A stretch of DNA of 64,000 bases from Auanema rhodensis (lineage: Eukaryota; Nematoda; Chromadorea; Rhabditida; Rhabditidae), in the NCBI GenBank assembly GCA_964057225.1, contig OZ059896.1, positions 7,688,001 through 7,752,000 on the forward strand, read 5' to 3'. Each line of letters starts with the position of its first letter. Position 1 is the first letter of the stretch. A program made the position numbers and the translations under genes. The notes below the pieces were generated by a model that had not been told where the DNA came from, did not search any database, and saw only the letters and a list, made by a program, of their open reading frames with translations. Below, piece by piece: positions 1 to 9,775 of this stretch.

Positions 1-1468
1 GTTTTCAGTCATGATATTAACGTTGAAGCAATTAATCATATGGTTCATAATATTTCTTTTGCTAGAGTAAGTTTATTTCTTATTTCTTTGTCTACTTATT
101 TCTCTTCTAGGTATATCAAATATTTTATCCTTTAAATATGCAATTGTTTCCAAGTGTGTTTCCTGGTCAGGAACCTCTTGATTGTCCTGAAAAAATTGGC
201 AAAGCTAGGTTAGTATATTTTATAATTATTGCTTCTCTTCGCATTCGCATTCACATTGCAATTTAATTTTATTTTTTGTTAATCATTTAATTTGTTATAT
301 CTGTCGCAACTATTTGCTGATTTTCATTGTACTTCAATTTAAATTGGATGCATCACTAGACATTTTGTGTTTGATTACACAATTTCTTCAAAGTTTACTT
401 AAGGGATTATATTTGTTCATTGCAGAGCGCAAATTGTAGGATGTCAAAATAAGGACTTTCCAGATAAGTATGGCAATTATAGAGTTGCTCAGTTAACACA
501 GATTAAGCACCATTGGTGGTGGAAGGTATGAAAATAGTATTTGGGGCTTCAATCCTATATTTTTTTATTCTAAAGATGAACTTCGTTTTCGATGGGATAA
601 TTGATAGGTTCGGGTTGCATAATTCATGGGTTCTTCTTCTTGAAGAAGACCACCTTGTAGTTCCCGATGCTTTGTATGTGCTTAATTATATAACTGACAA
701 CAAAGATGAGTAAGTAGCTTTCTAAAATTATTATTGCTCATTTCAAACATTTAGACTTTGCCCTAATTGTGATTTGATTTCTTTGGGTGCTTACTTAAAA
801 TCTACTAGAAAATATGGAGAGACGATCTCTTTGCTCGGCTCACATCCTTGGTTTAGCAGCAAGCATAATATGGGGATGGCGCTTCAGCGTACTGAATGGC
901 TTAAAATTAAAGGATGTGCTGAGGTAAAAATTAAATTTTTTCTTATTTGTATTTATATATCTGTTTAGATGTTTTGTACTTGGGATGATTATAACTGGGA
1001 TTGGTCGGTAATGCAAGTAACAGCGAAATGCTTACCTCAACGATTTCGGGTTATCTTTGCTAAAAGCCCTAGAGTTCTTCACATTGGCGACTGCGGAGTT
1101 CATACTCATAGGTTTTATTGAAGCATAGCCAATGGTTTATTTTTATTTTCTTAGATGCACAGCTTCTAATGCATATACTCAAGCTACACAATTAGTGGAA
1201 GAGCATCATGGGGCTTTGTTCCCTAGCCAACTAAAAGTGACCGATGTAAGATATTTCAAAAAAATTAAATTAAATTTTAAAATTTATTTAGATTTCACGT
1301 CGATCGTTAAAGCCCTCAAAGGAAAATGGTGGTTGGGGTGATAAAAGAGATCATGAATTATGTCGACTTAATACTCATCCTCTGACTTGGAATACAAAAG
1401 AAGCCAATATGAGCATTATTGAAAAGCTTCTGAACCATCGTATACATGTTCCTAGTCAATCAAAATAG
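1..1468 (+). CDS. gly-20: MGAT2, alpha-1,6-mannosyl-glycoprotein 2-beta-N-acetylglucosaminyltransferase (5' truncated by window edge)
   Basis: Golgi type II glycosyltransferase (GlcNAc-transferase II) that adds the second GlcNAc when complex N-glycans are built. Visible blocks in order: GCQNKDFPDKYGNYR, TQIKHHWWWK, the nucleotide-sugar/metal site block WVLLLEEDHLVVPDAL (EED is this family's DxD equivalent), a Cys-containing block CAEMFCTWDDYNWDWSVMQ, LHIGDCGVHTHR and the tail HPLTWNTKEANMS. Small introns lie between the exons, e.g. at about 62-109 and 207-425. The stop TAG is 1466-1468. The cytoplasmic tail, membrane anchor and first part of the catalytic domain lie upstream of base 1. The symbol follows the C. 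elegans orthologue. Identity is clear from conserved blocks; exact splice sites are approximate. Confidence 0.93.
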
Positions 1469-1869
1469 ATTTTTTTGTTTTGTTTTTAGAAAATAGTTTG
1501 TTTTATGAAAATTTCTAACGGGTATTTCATGGACTTCGTACTGATAAGAACTAAGCTATCTCTGTAATAATTCCTTGAACCTCGTACTAGCAGATCTGCG
1601 GGTTGCTCCCTCTAACTACTTGCTTTTTAATCTACTTTATTTCATCCACCAAGCGGTGTGATGTGCATATTACAACTTATTTACGGGTTTTTCTTAGATT
1701 GTCTAATAAATTTTTTTAAAATATTTGTGTTTAAAATACATATCTTGTTCTGAACAACTATTACATAATAATTGCTTCATTTAATTTTAAAATGCTGTAA
1801 GTATCATCTCGGATTAGAAAATGCCTAAAGGATATAAGAATAGTATTGCTGCTGGGTAAAAGGATTCGT
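1469..1869. other. 3' UTR and intergenic spacer downstream of MGAT2
   Basis: AT-rich DNA with no supported ORF. It covers the MGAT2 3' UTR and the space before the first microRNA promoter. I see no tRNA or repeat in it. Confidence 0.5.
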
Positions 1870-1968
1870 GATCAAAGTACTGTGATCTGATTAGGTCATT
1901 TGTTGGTGCTATAGGCATTTTTTGGTGGGCGGGATGAAGTAAACAATGTAGTTTGTGACTATATATAC
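1870..1968 (+). promoter_or_regulatory. Promoter module of microRNA cluster copy 1
   Basis: Contains, in order, an imperfect 18-bp palindrome GATCAAAGTACTGTGATC (1870-1887, centre AGTACT), a nuclear-receptor-type half-site AGGTCA (1893-1898), ATAGGC (1911-1916), a GC-box-like GGTGGGCGGG (1924-1933) and a TATA element near 1960-1967. The same elements occur in the same order with almost the same spacing at 3088-3187, while the sequence between them has diverged. That pattern is what identifies this as a promoter; the binding proteins are not known. Confidence 0.6.
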
Positions 1969-2057
1969 ACCACCAAAAAGAGTCAAACTCATTCCTTCAC
2001 ATTATCAGGCAGTACACCTATTCTTGATGATAATCTGTTTTATTCTATAGGAGCGTT

Positions 2058-2131
2058 GACAGTCCCCTGGTGGAGTTCTTGTCGCGGTCCCAGAGATATC
2101 TCGTGACTAGAGCTACCACAGGGAGAATGTC
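2058..2131 (+). ncRNA. microRNA hairpin, miR-279/miR-44 seed family (cluster copy 1, hairpin 1)
   Basis: The arm from 2063 (TCCCCTGGTGG...) folds back on the arm ending near 2125 (...CTACCACAGGGA), with closing pairs GACA/TGTC and a short loop. The 3' arm from 2104 reads UGACUAGAGCUACCACAGGG, whose seed GACUAGA is that of nematode miR-44/45/61/247 and insect miR-279. The 3' arm is identical to the second copy at 3350, whereas the 5' arm has three substitutions at T2076, T2077 and T2080; one of them exchanges a G-U pair for a G-C pair. That fits a mature strand on the 3' arm. Mature ends are inferred. Confidence 0.78.
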
Positions 2132-2169
2132 CGTTCTAGTTATGTAGACCTAATTGCCCTTTTCCATGA

Positions 2170-2248
2170 TAAGTCCATAGCAGGCTTCATGACTGTGCAA
2201 TGCTTAAATGAGTCATTGCACAAGGTCTAGTTGCTTGGCATGTGCTTA
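2170..2248 (+). ncRNA. microRNA hairpin, miR-25/92/235 seed family (cluster copy 1, hairpin 2)
   Basis: A 79-nt hairpin closed by TAAG (2170-2173) with CTTA (2245-2248) and CAT with ATG, and a terminal stem TGTGCAATG/CATTGCACA. The probable mature strand on the 3' arm starts near 2214 as CAUUGCACAAGGUCUAG; its seed AUUGCAC equals that of miR-25/miR-92 and C. elegans miR-235, although the 3' half differs. It lies 38 nt after hairpin 1, in the same presumed primary transcript. Confidence 0.75.
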
Positions 2249-2308
2249 TCGCCATTACTGTGCATGAATGCCTGGTTTTGTCCATTGTCCCTAACAAGCC
2301 GAATAAGC

Positions 2309-2373
2309 TTGGATACCCGTATATTTCGGTGGTTCTTTTTATGAACAGAACCATGAAATAGTCGGGTTTCCAA
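2309..2373 (+). ncRNA. microRNA hairpin, miR-10/51/100 seed family (cluster copy 1, hairpin 3)
   Basis: Stem TTGGA (2309-2313) with TCCAA (2369-2373), then ACCCG with CGGGT, and GGTTCT with AGAACC around a small loop. The 5' arm from 2314 reads UACCCGUAUAUUUCGGUGG; the seed ACCCGUA is the miR-51/miR-100 seed and the start resembles C. elegans miR-55. The whole hairpin and its flanks are identical in copy 2 (3570-3634), the most conserved part of the duplication. Confidence 0.85.
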
Positions 2374-2396
2374 CATGCGTGCAAGTTATACTTCAT

Positions 2397-3087
2397 TAAA
2401 TTGTTATTTTTTTAGTTAGGTTTAATATTTTAGATGATATATTGGCAGTTCAATTACGTCTAGATGATCTATTGGCAGTTAAATTGTGCATTCTTTTCAT
2501 TCTACATGATTTATATATGGTTATTGTTATGTTCTTTTATTTTTCATTTGTGTTCAGAATATATAATAAATATTTCATTCCATATCTGTTTAAGATCTTA
2601 GAAAATCTAAATCAACATTTAAAATAATTGGTCTCGTAGCGGAGAATGCTCCACTCGCTGTCTAAAAATCTATGGTACATCAATCAATAAAACAAAAACA
2701 TTCTTAAAGCGATAGTTGTTGATTTAATAGAATCAGGCGGGATTCTTGTGTTATTCATTTGTTTTTAAAATTGAGTATCAGTAAATAAGTGCTGTTAATA
2801 CGGTTATTATCTTAATTGTTTTCTCGCTTAATTGGTGAAGTTTTTCATTATATCTGATTTTCATCATTCAATTTTCAATTCAATTGTATAGAATATATAA
2901 TGTTGTATATACATATTTTCTTTATTGTTCTTGAAATAGTAATACGCTATAAAGGTATATGCTATTAAGTACTAGGACACTTAGCATAGAGTTCGCTAAT
3001 GTAATGGCTCATTTTTTGATATTTTGTGCCAGAGGCGTTTTGCCAATGGCGCGTATGGATAATTGCTCATGGGCTCAGCGAAACCCG
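2397..3087. other. Spacer between the two microRNA clusters
   Basis: AT-rich sequence without a supported gene. It must hold the end of the first primary transcript and sequence upstream of the second promoter. It is not visibly homologous to DNA outside the duplication. Confidence 0.4.
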
Positions 3088-3187
3088 GATCAAAGTACTA
3101 TGATCTTTTATGAGGTCATATGTTCATGCCATAGGCGTGAAAAGTGGGCGGGTTTCAGGATGAGTAGCGAGTGTTAGGCATATAAAT
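3088..3187 (+). promoter_or_regulatory. Promoter module of microRNA cluster copy 2
   Basis: Same layout as the module at 1870: palindrome GATCAAAGTACTATGATC (3088-3105), AGGTCA (3113-3118), ATAGGC (3131-3136), GTGGGCGGG (3144-3152) and TATAAATAG (from 3181). Palindrome to TATA is about 92 bp here and about 90 bp in copy 1. Confidence 0.6.
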
Positions 3188-3303
3188 AGCCTATACTATT
3201 CTGCGAAATATCAGTCTGCTTAGTATGAATTTCTTGATATACTTATTAGCTGTAGTTTCCTGAGCCTATTCTGTTCCTATTCTATTGTACCAATAAGAGC
3301 GGT

Positions 3304-3377
3304 GACAGTCCCCTGGTGGAGCCCTCGTCGCGTTTGCATTGATTTCACGTGACTAGAGCTACCACAGGGAGAATGTC
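3304..3377 (+). ncRNA. microRNA hairpin, miR-279/miR-44 seed family (cluster copy 2, hairpin 1)
   Basis: Second copy of the hairpin at 2058. The 3' arm from 3350 carries UGACUAGAGCUACCACAGGG, unchanged from copy 1. The 5' arm (3309-3332) differs at C3322, C3323 and C3326, and the terminal loop has diverged. Pairing of the stem is retained overall. Confidence 0.78.
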
Positions 3378-3428
3378 TGTCTTGCTTATGTGTATCTGTT
3401 TCTTTGATATGTCCATCTATTTTTTTGA

Positions 3429-3507
3429 TAAGTCCATAGCAGGCTTCATGACTGTGCAGTGCTTAAAGGAGTCATTGCACAAGGTCTAGTTGCTTGGCAT
3501 GTGCTTA
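3429..3507 (+). ncRNA. microRNA hairpin, miR-25/92/235 seed family (cluster copy 2, hairpin 2)
   Basis: Same 79-nt fold as at 2170. The 3' arm with CAUUGCACAAGGUCUAG (from 3473) is unchanged. The 5' arm has A to G in TGTGCAGTG, turning an A-U into a G-U pair, and the loop has one change. Confidence 0.75.
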
Positions 3508-3569
3508 TCGCTAGTATTGTGCATGAAAACCTGATTTTCCCCTATTTGTATATAACAAGCCGAATAAGC

Positions 3570-3634
3570 TTGGATACCCGTATATTTCGGTGGTTCTTTT
3601 TATGAACAGAACCATGAAATAGTCGGGTTTCCAA
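3570..3634 (+). ncRNA. microRNA hairpin, miR-10/51/100 seed family (cluster copy 2, hairpin 3)
   Basis: Identical to the hairpin at 2309. The mature strand is expected from 3575 (UACCCGUAUAUUUCGGUGG). Identity continues some 15 bases to either side (AACAAGCCGAATAAGC upstream and CATGCGTGCAAGTTAT downstream). Confidence 0.85.
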
Positions 3635-3947
3635 CATGCGTGCAAGTTATTACCTTTTGTTTTTATTGTACTTTGATAAGTAGTTGTATATTCGACTAAG
3701 ATCAATTTCATTCTTCCTAAAACTGCGATACCAAGCCAAATGTAAAGTAAAATACGTGGAATGTGCGTACGCATGCAAGGTTCAAGGACGAAAGGTTTTA
3801 TCTCGACCACCGCATTACATGTTATAACATTATTGTGTCATACCCATGCTCAAAATAAAGTTTTTGATTAGTGTTTTGATTGCCTGTTACGTTTATTATG
3901 AATTAGTTAGTGTAACTTGCTTCCTTTTTTTGCAGTAAGTTTTATAG

Positions 3948-5165
3948 ATGGCGGACAAATTTGAAAATATCGCAGGAGGTTCATTTAAGTTGAACACAGG
4001 TTATTATATTCCACTCGTTGGATTGGGAACTTACAAGATTGTTGGGAGCGATGTAGTTTTTTTTTTAATTTTCGACTTCTTACAAGATTTTTAGGTGAAA
4101 CCCTGTGTCGATGCAGCTCTTAAGGCAGGATATCGCATGTTTGACACTGCTAAATATTACGTTAACGAACCGGAACTTGGGGAAGCTTTTAAGGTTTAAT
4201 TATTTACATTTCTGTATCCAAAACTGTTGATCTTTAAGGAACTTCTTCCTAAATATAACTTGACTCGTTCTGATATTTTCATAACAACTAAATTTTTCCC
4301 TGCTCCTGAAGACACAGTAGCGACTACTCGCCAACTTGTGGAAGAGTCACTCACTAATCTTCATACTGAGTGAGAGTTAATATTTTTAATTAGAGTACTT
4401 TATTTTCAATATTTAGTTACATTGATATGTATTTGATTCACTACCCAAAGTCTGACAAGCGTGAGGTTGATGACCCAAACAATGCTTTGCATAGAAAAGA
4501 CACATACCTTACTCTCGAATTACTGAAAGGTAACTTGCTTGTTTTATTTTTATTCATATTACTCTTCAGAGGAAGGGAAAATAAGATCTGTTGGGGTATC
4601 CAACTATGAAATTCGTCACATTGAAGAAATTAAAGCTTATGGGAAAGTAGGCTATTTTTTCATTAAAATGTTAAAGCTAATTCATATTAGGCTATGCCAT
4701 GTGGTAATCAAGTTGAATATCATCCCCACTTCACGCGTAATGAACTTCAACAATATTGCCAAAAGCAAGGAATTTTCTTCCAAGCTTTCTCTTCATTAGC
4801 ACGCCATGAGCCAAAACTTATTGAAGATCCTGCTGTTGTAGCTCTGGCCAGTAAACACAATACGACAGTTCCAGTATGTCAATACTTTTTGCTTTTTCTT
4901 TATTGTTTTTATAGCTTATTCTTCTTGCGTGGGCTCGCAGTCAGAGCGTTGGAATTGTTCCCAAATCTTCGACTCCATCTCGCATCATCAGCAATTTTAA
5001 GGTTTTTAATGATCATAAATTGGCTAATGAAATTCTTATCGGTTATCTATATACGGCGCTTTTCAGGTTACTGATATCAATTTATCTGTTGATGAAGTCG
5101 AAGAATTACGTAAATTGGACCGTGGGCAGCATTATATTAGATGTACCGGTTGGCTTGTTCTTTAA
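3948..5165 (+). CDS. Aldo-keto reductase (AKR1 type), first of a tandem pair
   Basis: NADPH-dependent cytosolic carbonyl reductase of the AKR superfamily; substrate unknown. The start MADKFENIAGGS at 3948 follows a T-rich AG acceptor (TTTTTTGCAG). Family landmarks: GYYIPLVGLGTYK near the N-terminus, catalytic Asp/Tyr in MFDTAKYYVNEPELGEAF, a Lys in ITTKFFP, the catalytic His block DMYLIHYPK, the cofactor-side NQVEYHPHFTRNELQQYC, and the end RCTGWLVL before TAA at 5163-5165. Small introns interrupt it (for example about 4054-4093). An AATAAA lies at 5193-5198, and the next gene starts 127 bp after the stop, so the pair may be an operon. Confidence 0.9.
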
Positions 5166-5291
5166 TGTCACGTTGTATCTGTTTATGTTGTGAATAAATA
5201 ATTTTCATTATCACCGTTTTTTTATTCATTGTTATTTCACTTTTATATCCTATTTAATTATTTTTTATTGGTGTATCTGTTTAAGTTGAGA

Positions 5292-6534
5292 ATGGCTGTT
5301 GAACACTTGTTCCTAAATACTGGAGAAAAAATTCCACTTGTGGGATTGGGTACTTACAATACATCCGATGAAGTAGGAATATTCTGGTTGATTGCTTACA
5401 CTAAGATGTTAAGATGAAAACTGTTGTGGATGCAGCTTTGGGATGTGGATATCGTCTTTTTGACACTGCTAAGGTCTACAACAATGAATCACACTTAGGA
5501 GAAGCAATTGAGGTTTTTCAATTGTGTGTTCTTTTCATTTTATTAATATCCGTTAAGGCTCTTTTGCCTAAGCATTCGTTATCTCGCAGTGACGTGATGA
5601 TCGAAACGAAAGTTTTGCCTTATAATGATAGTGCACGCATCAGATCTGATATTTTGGATTCTTTAGTTAAATTAAGAACAGAGTAGGATTATAATATACT
5701 AAATTGGGGAAAAAACATACTTTAAGCTATATTGATATTGTTCTGATCCATTATCCAAAAAATAATGATTGTGAAAATGAGGATAAAACGAACAAAGATT
5801 GTAGAAGAATCACTTATCTTACATTGGAAGAGCTTAAAAGTATCCTTAACATGCTTATATATTTTATTATAACCTAAAACTATTAAGGAGAAGGGAAAAT
5901 TCGATCGGTCGGCGTTTCCAATTTCGAACGCAAGCATTTAGAAGAATTAGCTAAATATGCTGAAGTAAAATAGCTGTGAACTTCTTATTGTACATATATT
6001 TGTTTCTCAGAGCCTTCCAGCTATCAATCAAGTGGAATTGCATCCACATTTCACCAGGAAAGACTTACAGACTTTTTGCCGTACCAATAACATTTTGATC
6101 CAGGTTTCGTTCTTTCGTTTTGGAAAGTATTATATATTCATAGTACAGGCTTTTTCTTCCCTTGCCAAACATAATGAAACCTTGATGAACGACCCGTGTT
6201 TGCTAAAAATAGCAGCTGCACACAACGCTAATCCACTTGTAAGATTAATTGAATTTAAACATTATTAATTATAAAAATATATAATTTACTTCAGCATATA
6301 CTTCTTTCTTGGGCATATTCTCAGCAAATTGCCATCATTCCAAAGTCTGCTACTCCCAGCAGAATTATTGATAACATGAATCAGGTAGATATTTCTTTCT
6401 CATTCAAATTAAAGAAACATATTCTCTTATAGGTGTGCTCCATTAAGTTATCTGATGAGGAAATCAAAGAGTTATATGGATTAAACTTGGATAAAAATTA
6501 TGTTGGTCGTTGTACCGGATGGCTTGTTGCTTAG
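5292..6534 (+). CDS. Aldo-keto reductase (AKR1 type), second of a tandem pair
   Basis: Paralogue of the gene at 3948 with the same order of landmarks: MAVEHLFLNTGEKIPLVGLG, LFDTAKVYNNESHLGEAI with catalytic Asp and Tyr, Lys in MIETKVLPYND, His in DIVLIHYPKNND, NQVELHPHFTRKDLQTFC and the C-terminus RCTGWLVA with TAG at 6532-6534. The catalytic tetrad is complete, so it should be active. An AG acceptor (TGTTTAAG) precedes the ATG by a few bases, as expected for a downstream gene in a trans-spliced operon. Sequence divergence between the copies points to an old duplication. Substrate cannot be told from sequence. Confidence 0.9.
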
Positions 6535-6701
6535 ATAATATTGTTGTTTCTACTATATTGTAATGTTTTCATGAAATAATCGTGTTAATGTTACCTGTTC
6601 GATATCATAAAAATTGAATTTTAATAGTTTTCACACGTAATCTCTGTGAATATTCTGCCAAATCCGAGAGCTAGCTATCATATTCGCAATAGTACAAAGA
6701 T

Positions 6702-8291
6702 ATGCTTTTTCAATATTTACATTTCTTAAATCTTTTTCTTTTTCTTTATGCCAATGAGGTAATATTCAATGTTCAGGTAATGATATATAATGCGAATATA
6801 ATATAAATTTATTTTTATAGAAAGATACAATAAGAAAAGTAGCATTACCATATGAGAAAGGTATTTCATATATTTTGGAAGTAAATATTGCATGTAATGT
6901 ATCTGTCACATCATGTTCTTCTAACTTAAATTCTTCATTGTTTCTATTTGAAGCAATAGATCCAACATATATTTTCTTATCATCATCAAGAATTGACCAA
7001 ATTGAGCAAATACTTCAATGTGCAACAGAAAAGTTATTATATTCCTCTCTTAATTCTCACTTTTAAGTTGTTTTTAAAGGTTCCTCGATTTGGAAATTGT
7101 ATCACATTCCAATTTAACTGGCAAGCTTATTCTGTCTCCTGTAAATATTTCTGATTATGGTAATGATACTGCAATCAGTCTAGAAGTTCCTTCTGAAAGA
7201 ATATTTCAAGCCAAAAGTACAATTTATAATTATTTGTTTCAAATATATGTTCTATGTTTTTCAGACTTGGAGTATATCACTCTTTTCTATAATTTTCCCT
7301 CTGTTGATAATGGACTCTCAGTTGAACTTTACCCTTCAGGTGACCAAGAAACACAGGTATTTGACTTATACAAGATGCTATACCTACATACCTACTTAGA
7401 TATACATCTCTTTCTGTCTCGGAAAAGAGGGAAAATTTCTTGCAAATGTCAAATTTCCTCAAAGATTTGTCTTGGAATTATCCAACTTGGAACTGGTTGA
7501 TTTGATTGATGAATATTCTTGTGATGGAGCTTTGTATCATGATCTTCAGCATTCACCACCAACGCTAATGCTGAAGTTAGTAACACAACACATATATATT
7601 TGTAAAATTATAATTCTAGAGTTAGATCTGTGGCATCTGAAGGCCTAGTTAAAGTTTATCAAGATGCAAAATATGGACCATTTTTGAATAGTCAGCTTTT
7701 CATAAATTCAACTCATCCCTTCAGTATACAACTTGATTCATATGATGTTGACTTGAACTTTGAAGTTATGTAAGAAATATTGTATCAAAATATTATTTTA
7801 AATTGAAAAAGAAATATTTTAGAAATGGTACAGTATCGGTTGATGTTTTGTCCTGTGAAGAGATAGTTTCGTTAGGAGATTACACGGCTGGAATTCATTT
7901 TATTAAAAAAAATCAAGATTATAGATCATATGTAAGTTTAAACAAAAATTAATATATGTCTTTAGAAGACAAATTACACAAAAAAAATATTTTTTAGGAT
8001 AATTGCACTGAAAATTTCGATTTGCTTCCCACAATTCGATTTTCATCTAATGTGACAAGTAGTTTAACATTTAACATCAAAACAAAGGACAAAACAGATA
8101 CAACTTTTTCATTATTATCAATATTAATAATAATATTAGAAATTATAATTACATTTACATTATCAGCTTGTATTATAATTTATATAATCAGCAAATGTTC
8201 TGAAAGAAGGCTTGAAGTCAATAATCAAGACCAACATCATGAGATTCCTGTTAATATTTCTTGGATTAATTCAGCACACACTTTACATTGA
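6702..8291 (+). CDS. Type I single-pass membrane protein, family not recognised
   Basis: The start MLFQYLHFLNLFLFLYANEV at 6702 looks like a signal peptide. By my splice reading, introns lie near 6778-6821, 7032-7079, 7218-7264, 7357-7400, 7575-7619, 7770-7821 and 7932-7997, and the reading frame stays open across all of them. The ectodomain has several N-glycosylation sequons (NVSVTS, NSSLF, NSTHPF, NGTVSV) and scattered cysteines. One membrane segment (LLSILIIILEIIITFTLSAC and onward) is followed by a short basic then polar tail ending SWINSAHTLH. TGA is 8289-8291. I do not recognise the domain. It may be a nematode-specific receptor or adhesion-like protein, but no function is assigned. 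Confidence 0.6.
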
Positions 8292-8777
8292 CATTGATGA
8301 ACTTTGATCATATTTAATTTTCTTATTAATTTATGTTATTACTTATTCTTTTTTTATTTGTATTGTCAATTTAAATTTCGAAAAAATTCTAATGATTATT
8401 GTATAAATGTTTCTTGCTCCTTAGTATTCATTCTATTTTATTATCAATCAATTGAAAATTTATTAAGTAATTCAAGTTGTATAGCCTCCATTTTCAAAAT
8501 TATTTCCGAAATATTTAAGTGTTTTCTTTTTTTTTTCTTATAGGTTCCTTGGATATTTTTTATGAAGTATCTACCTCTCATTGTCCACTAATGCCAATTA
8601 TTATCTAACTAGTTTTCATTTATTGAACATTTTAATATAAAAATCAAGAAAAAATGTATTTCCTCTTTGCCAGCATAGAAGAATTCATCAATAAGTCAGT
8701 TTTCAATGTACTCATTGATTTTCCTGATCAGTTGTTTAACTGTCGTCACTAATTGCTATTTGTATCAAACGAATTTA

Positions 8778-9349
8778 ATGGCGAAAGCTGTTAAGAAGTT
8801 TGAACCCGAAGTTTATACAAAGGGATCTCGAACGTAAGTTCTCTTTCTATTTAAATATTTTTTTAAAAAAAGCTGTATTTCTTTTAGAATTCATAAGTAT
8901 CCCAAACATAAAATTGAAGTTACATTGTCTTTCGGTATAACTGAAGAACGAGTACGGTTCTTGGAAGCACTTATTGAAACATATTATGGAGAAGATTCTA
9001 AACGAACCATAAATGATATAACCAAAATGGCTGAGGTAAGATCTATTTATAAATATTTATAAAAATATTTATAATATTTTAGATAATTGAATCAACATTT
9101 GGTGGATATTGGTCTATATTATTTTTGGATGATCCATTTGGATATGCATCTACTATTTATAAAAGGTAGTTAGTTTGTAATGCTTCTTTCATTTAAAAAC
9201 ATTAAAGTTTTTTCTTTATTAAACTGAACAAACATATGTTTGACATGAAAATTAATAAGTTCAAATGTTATAGGTCACCAACTTATGTAGTTTTTGATGT
9301 GGACGGTGAAGGAATAGCTATTGCAAAAGAACCTGTTGGTACAAGCTAA
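8778..9349 (+). CDS. Dynein light chain-like protein (divergent)
   Basis: A small protein of about 119 residues starting MAKAVKKFEPEVYTKGSRT, with introns near 8834-8887, 9035-9082 and 9167-9272. The C-terminal two-thirds follow the DYNLL/LC8 pattern: a helix ITKMAEIIESTFGGYWSILF, then a Gly/Phe strand DDPFGYASTIYKR and a final strand pair PTYVVFDVDGEGIAIAK. Compared with canonical LC8 the histidine-rich strands are replaced, so it is a divergent member that may not bind the usual peptide. Stop TAA is 9347-9349 and an AATAAA is near 9420. It lies tail to tail with the small gene at 9432. Confidence 0.55.
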
Positions 9350-9431
9350 AAATGTTTATTTGGATATCAAAAATAGCATGATATATATATAAATTTATAT
9401 TTAAACGGATAGAGATGGCAATAAAGTTTAA

Positions 9432-9775
9432 TTATTCAACTTTTTGTTGGGCTTTCTCTTTTTCTATTTGACGTCTTAAATATTCTCTAGCTATTTTCAT
9501 AGATGGTAGTTGAAATAGTGGACCTAAAATAATTATTTTAATGATAAATTGTATTCAAAAATAAAATACTTTCAACTACATTTCCAGCATTATCAGTAAT
9601 TTCTTCATTTTCTCCATAAATATTCAATTTTCCACTAATATTCACAACACCATCTGATTGATCTTTCTCTTCGCACCTTACTGTAAAATTCAAACAATTA
9701 TAAGAAACGAAAGAAAAAACGCTTACCAGTAGCTATGATGATAGCCAAAAGAATACAGATAATCAGACGAGACAT
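9432..9775 (-). CDS. Small secreted protein of about 74 residues, unrecognised
   Basis: Three exons read on the minus strand. The start MSRLIICILLAIIIATVRC at 9775 is a clear signal peptide, followed by an acidic stretch EEKDQSDGVVNISGKLNIYG with one NIS sequon, and a basic amphipathic C-terminal helix MKIAREYLRRQIEKEKAQQK ending KVE. The introns (about 9680-9725 and 9523-9568) have good GT and AG ends and keep the frame. There are few cysteines, so it is not a disulphide-rich toxin. It may be a peptide precursor or a small secreted nematode protein; no function is assigned. Confidence 0.6.

Larger units (their letters stand above)
1870..3650 (+). repeat. Tandem duplication of a promoter plus three-microRNA unit
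   Basis: The units are about 1870-2396 and 3088-3650, in direct orientation and offset by about 1.22-1.26 kb. Conservation is confined to promoter boxes and hairpin stems while spacers have diverged. The duplication is therefore not very recent and selection acts on the RNA structures. Confidence 0.8.

Noticed and set aside
2187-2396. Minus-strand ORF across microRNA cluster copy 1 (and a related one at 3511-3810)
   Set aside because: Both are similar only because they lie over the duplicated hairpins. There is no conserved codon pattern, and the RNA structure explains the conservation.
2959-3177. Plus-strand ORF over the second microRNA promoter
   Set aside because: It overlaps the conserved promoter boxes and is not open in copy 1.
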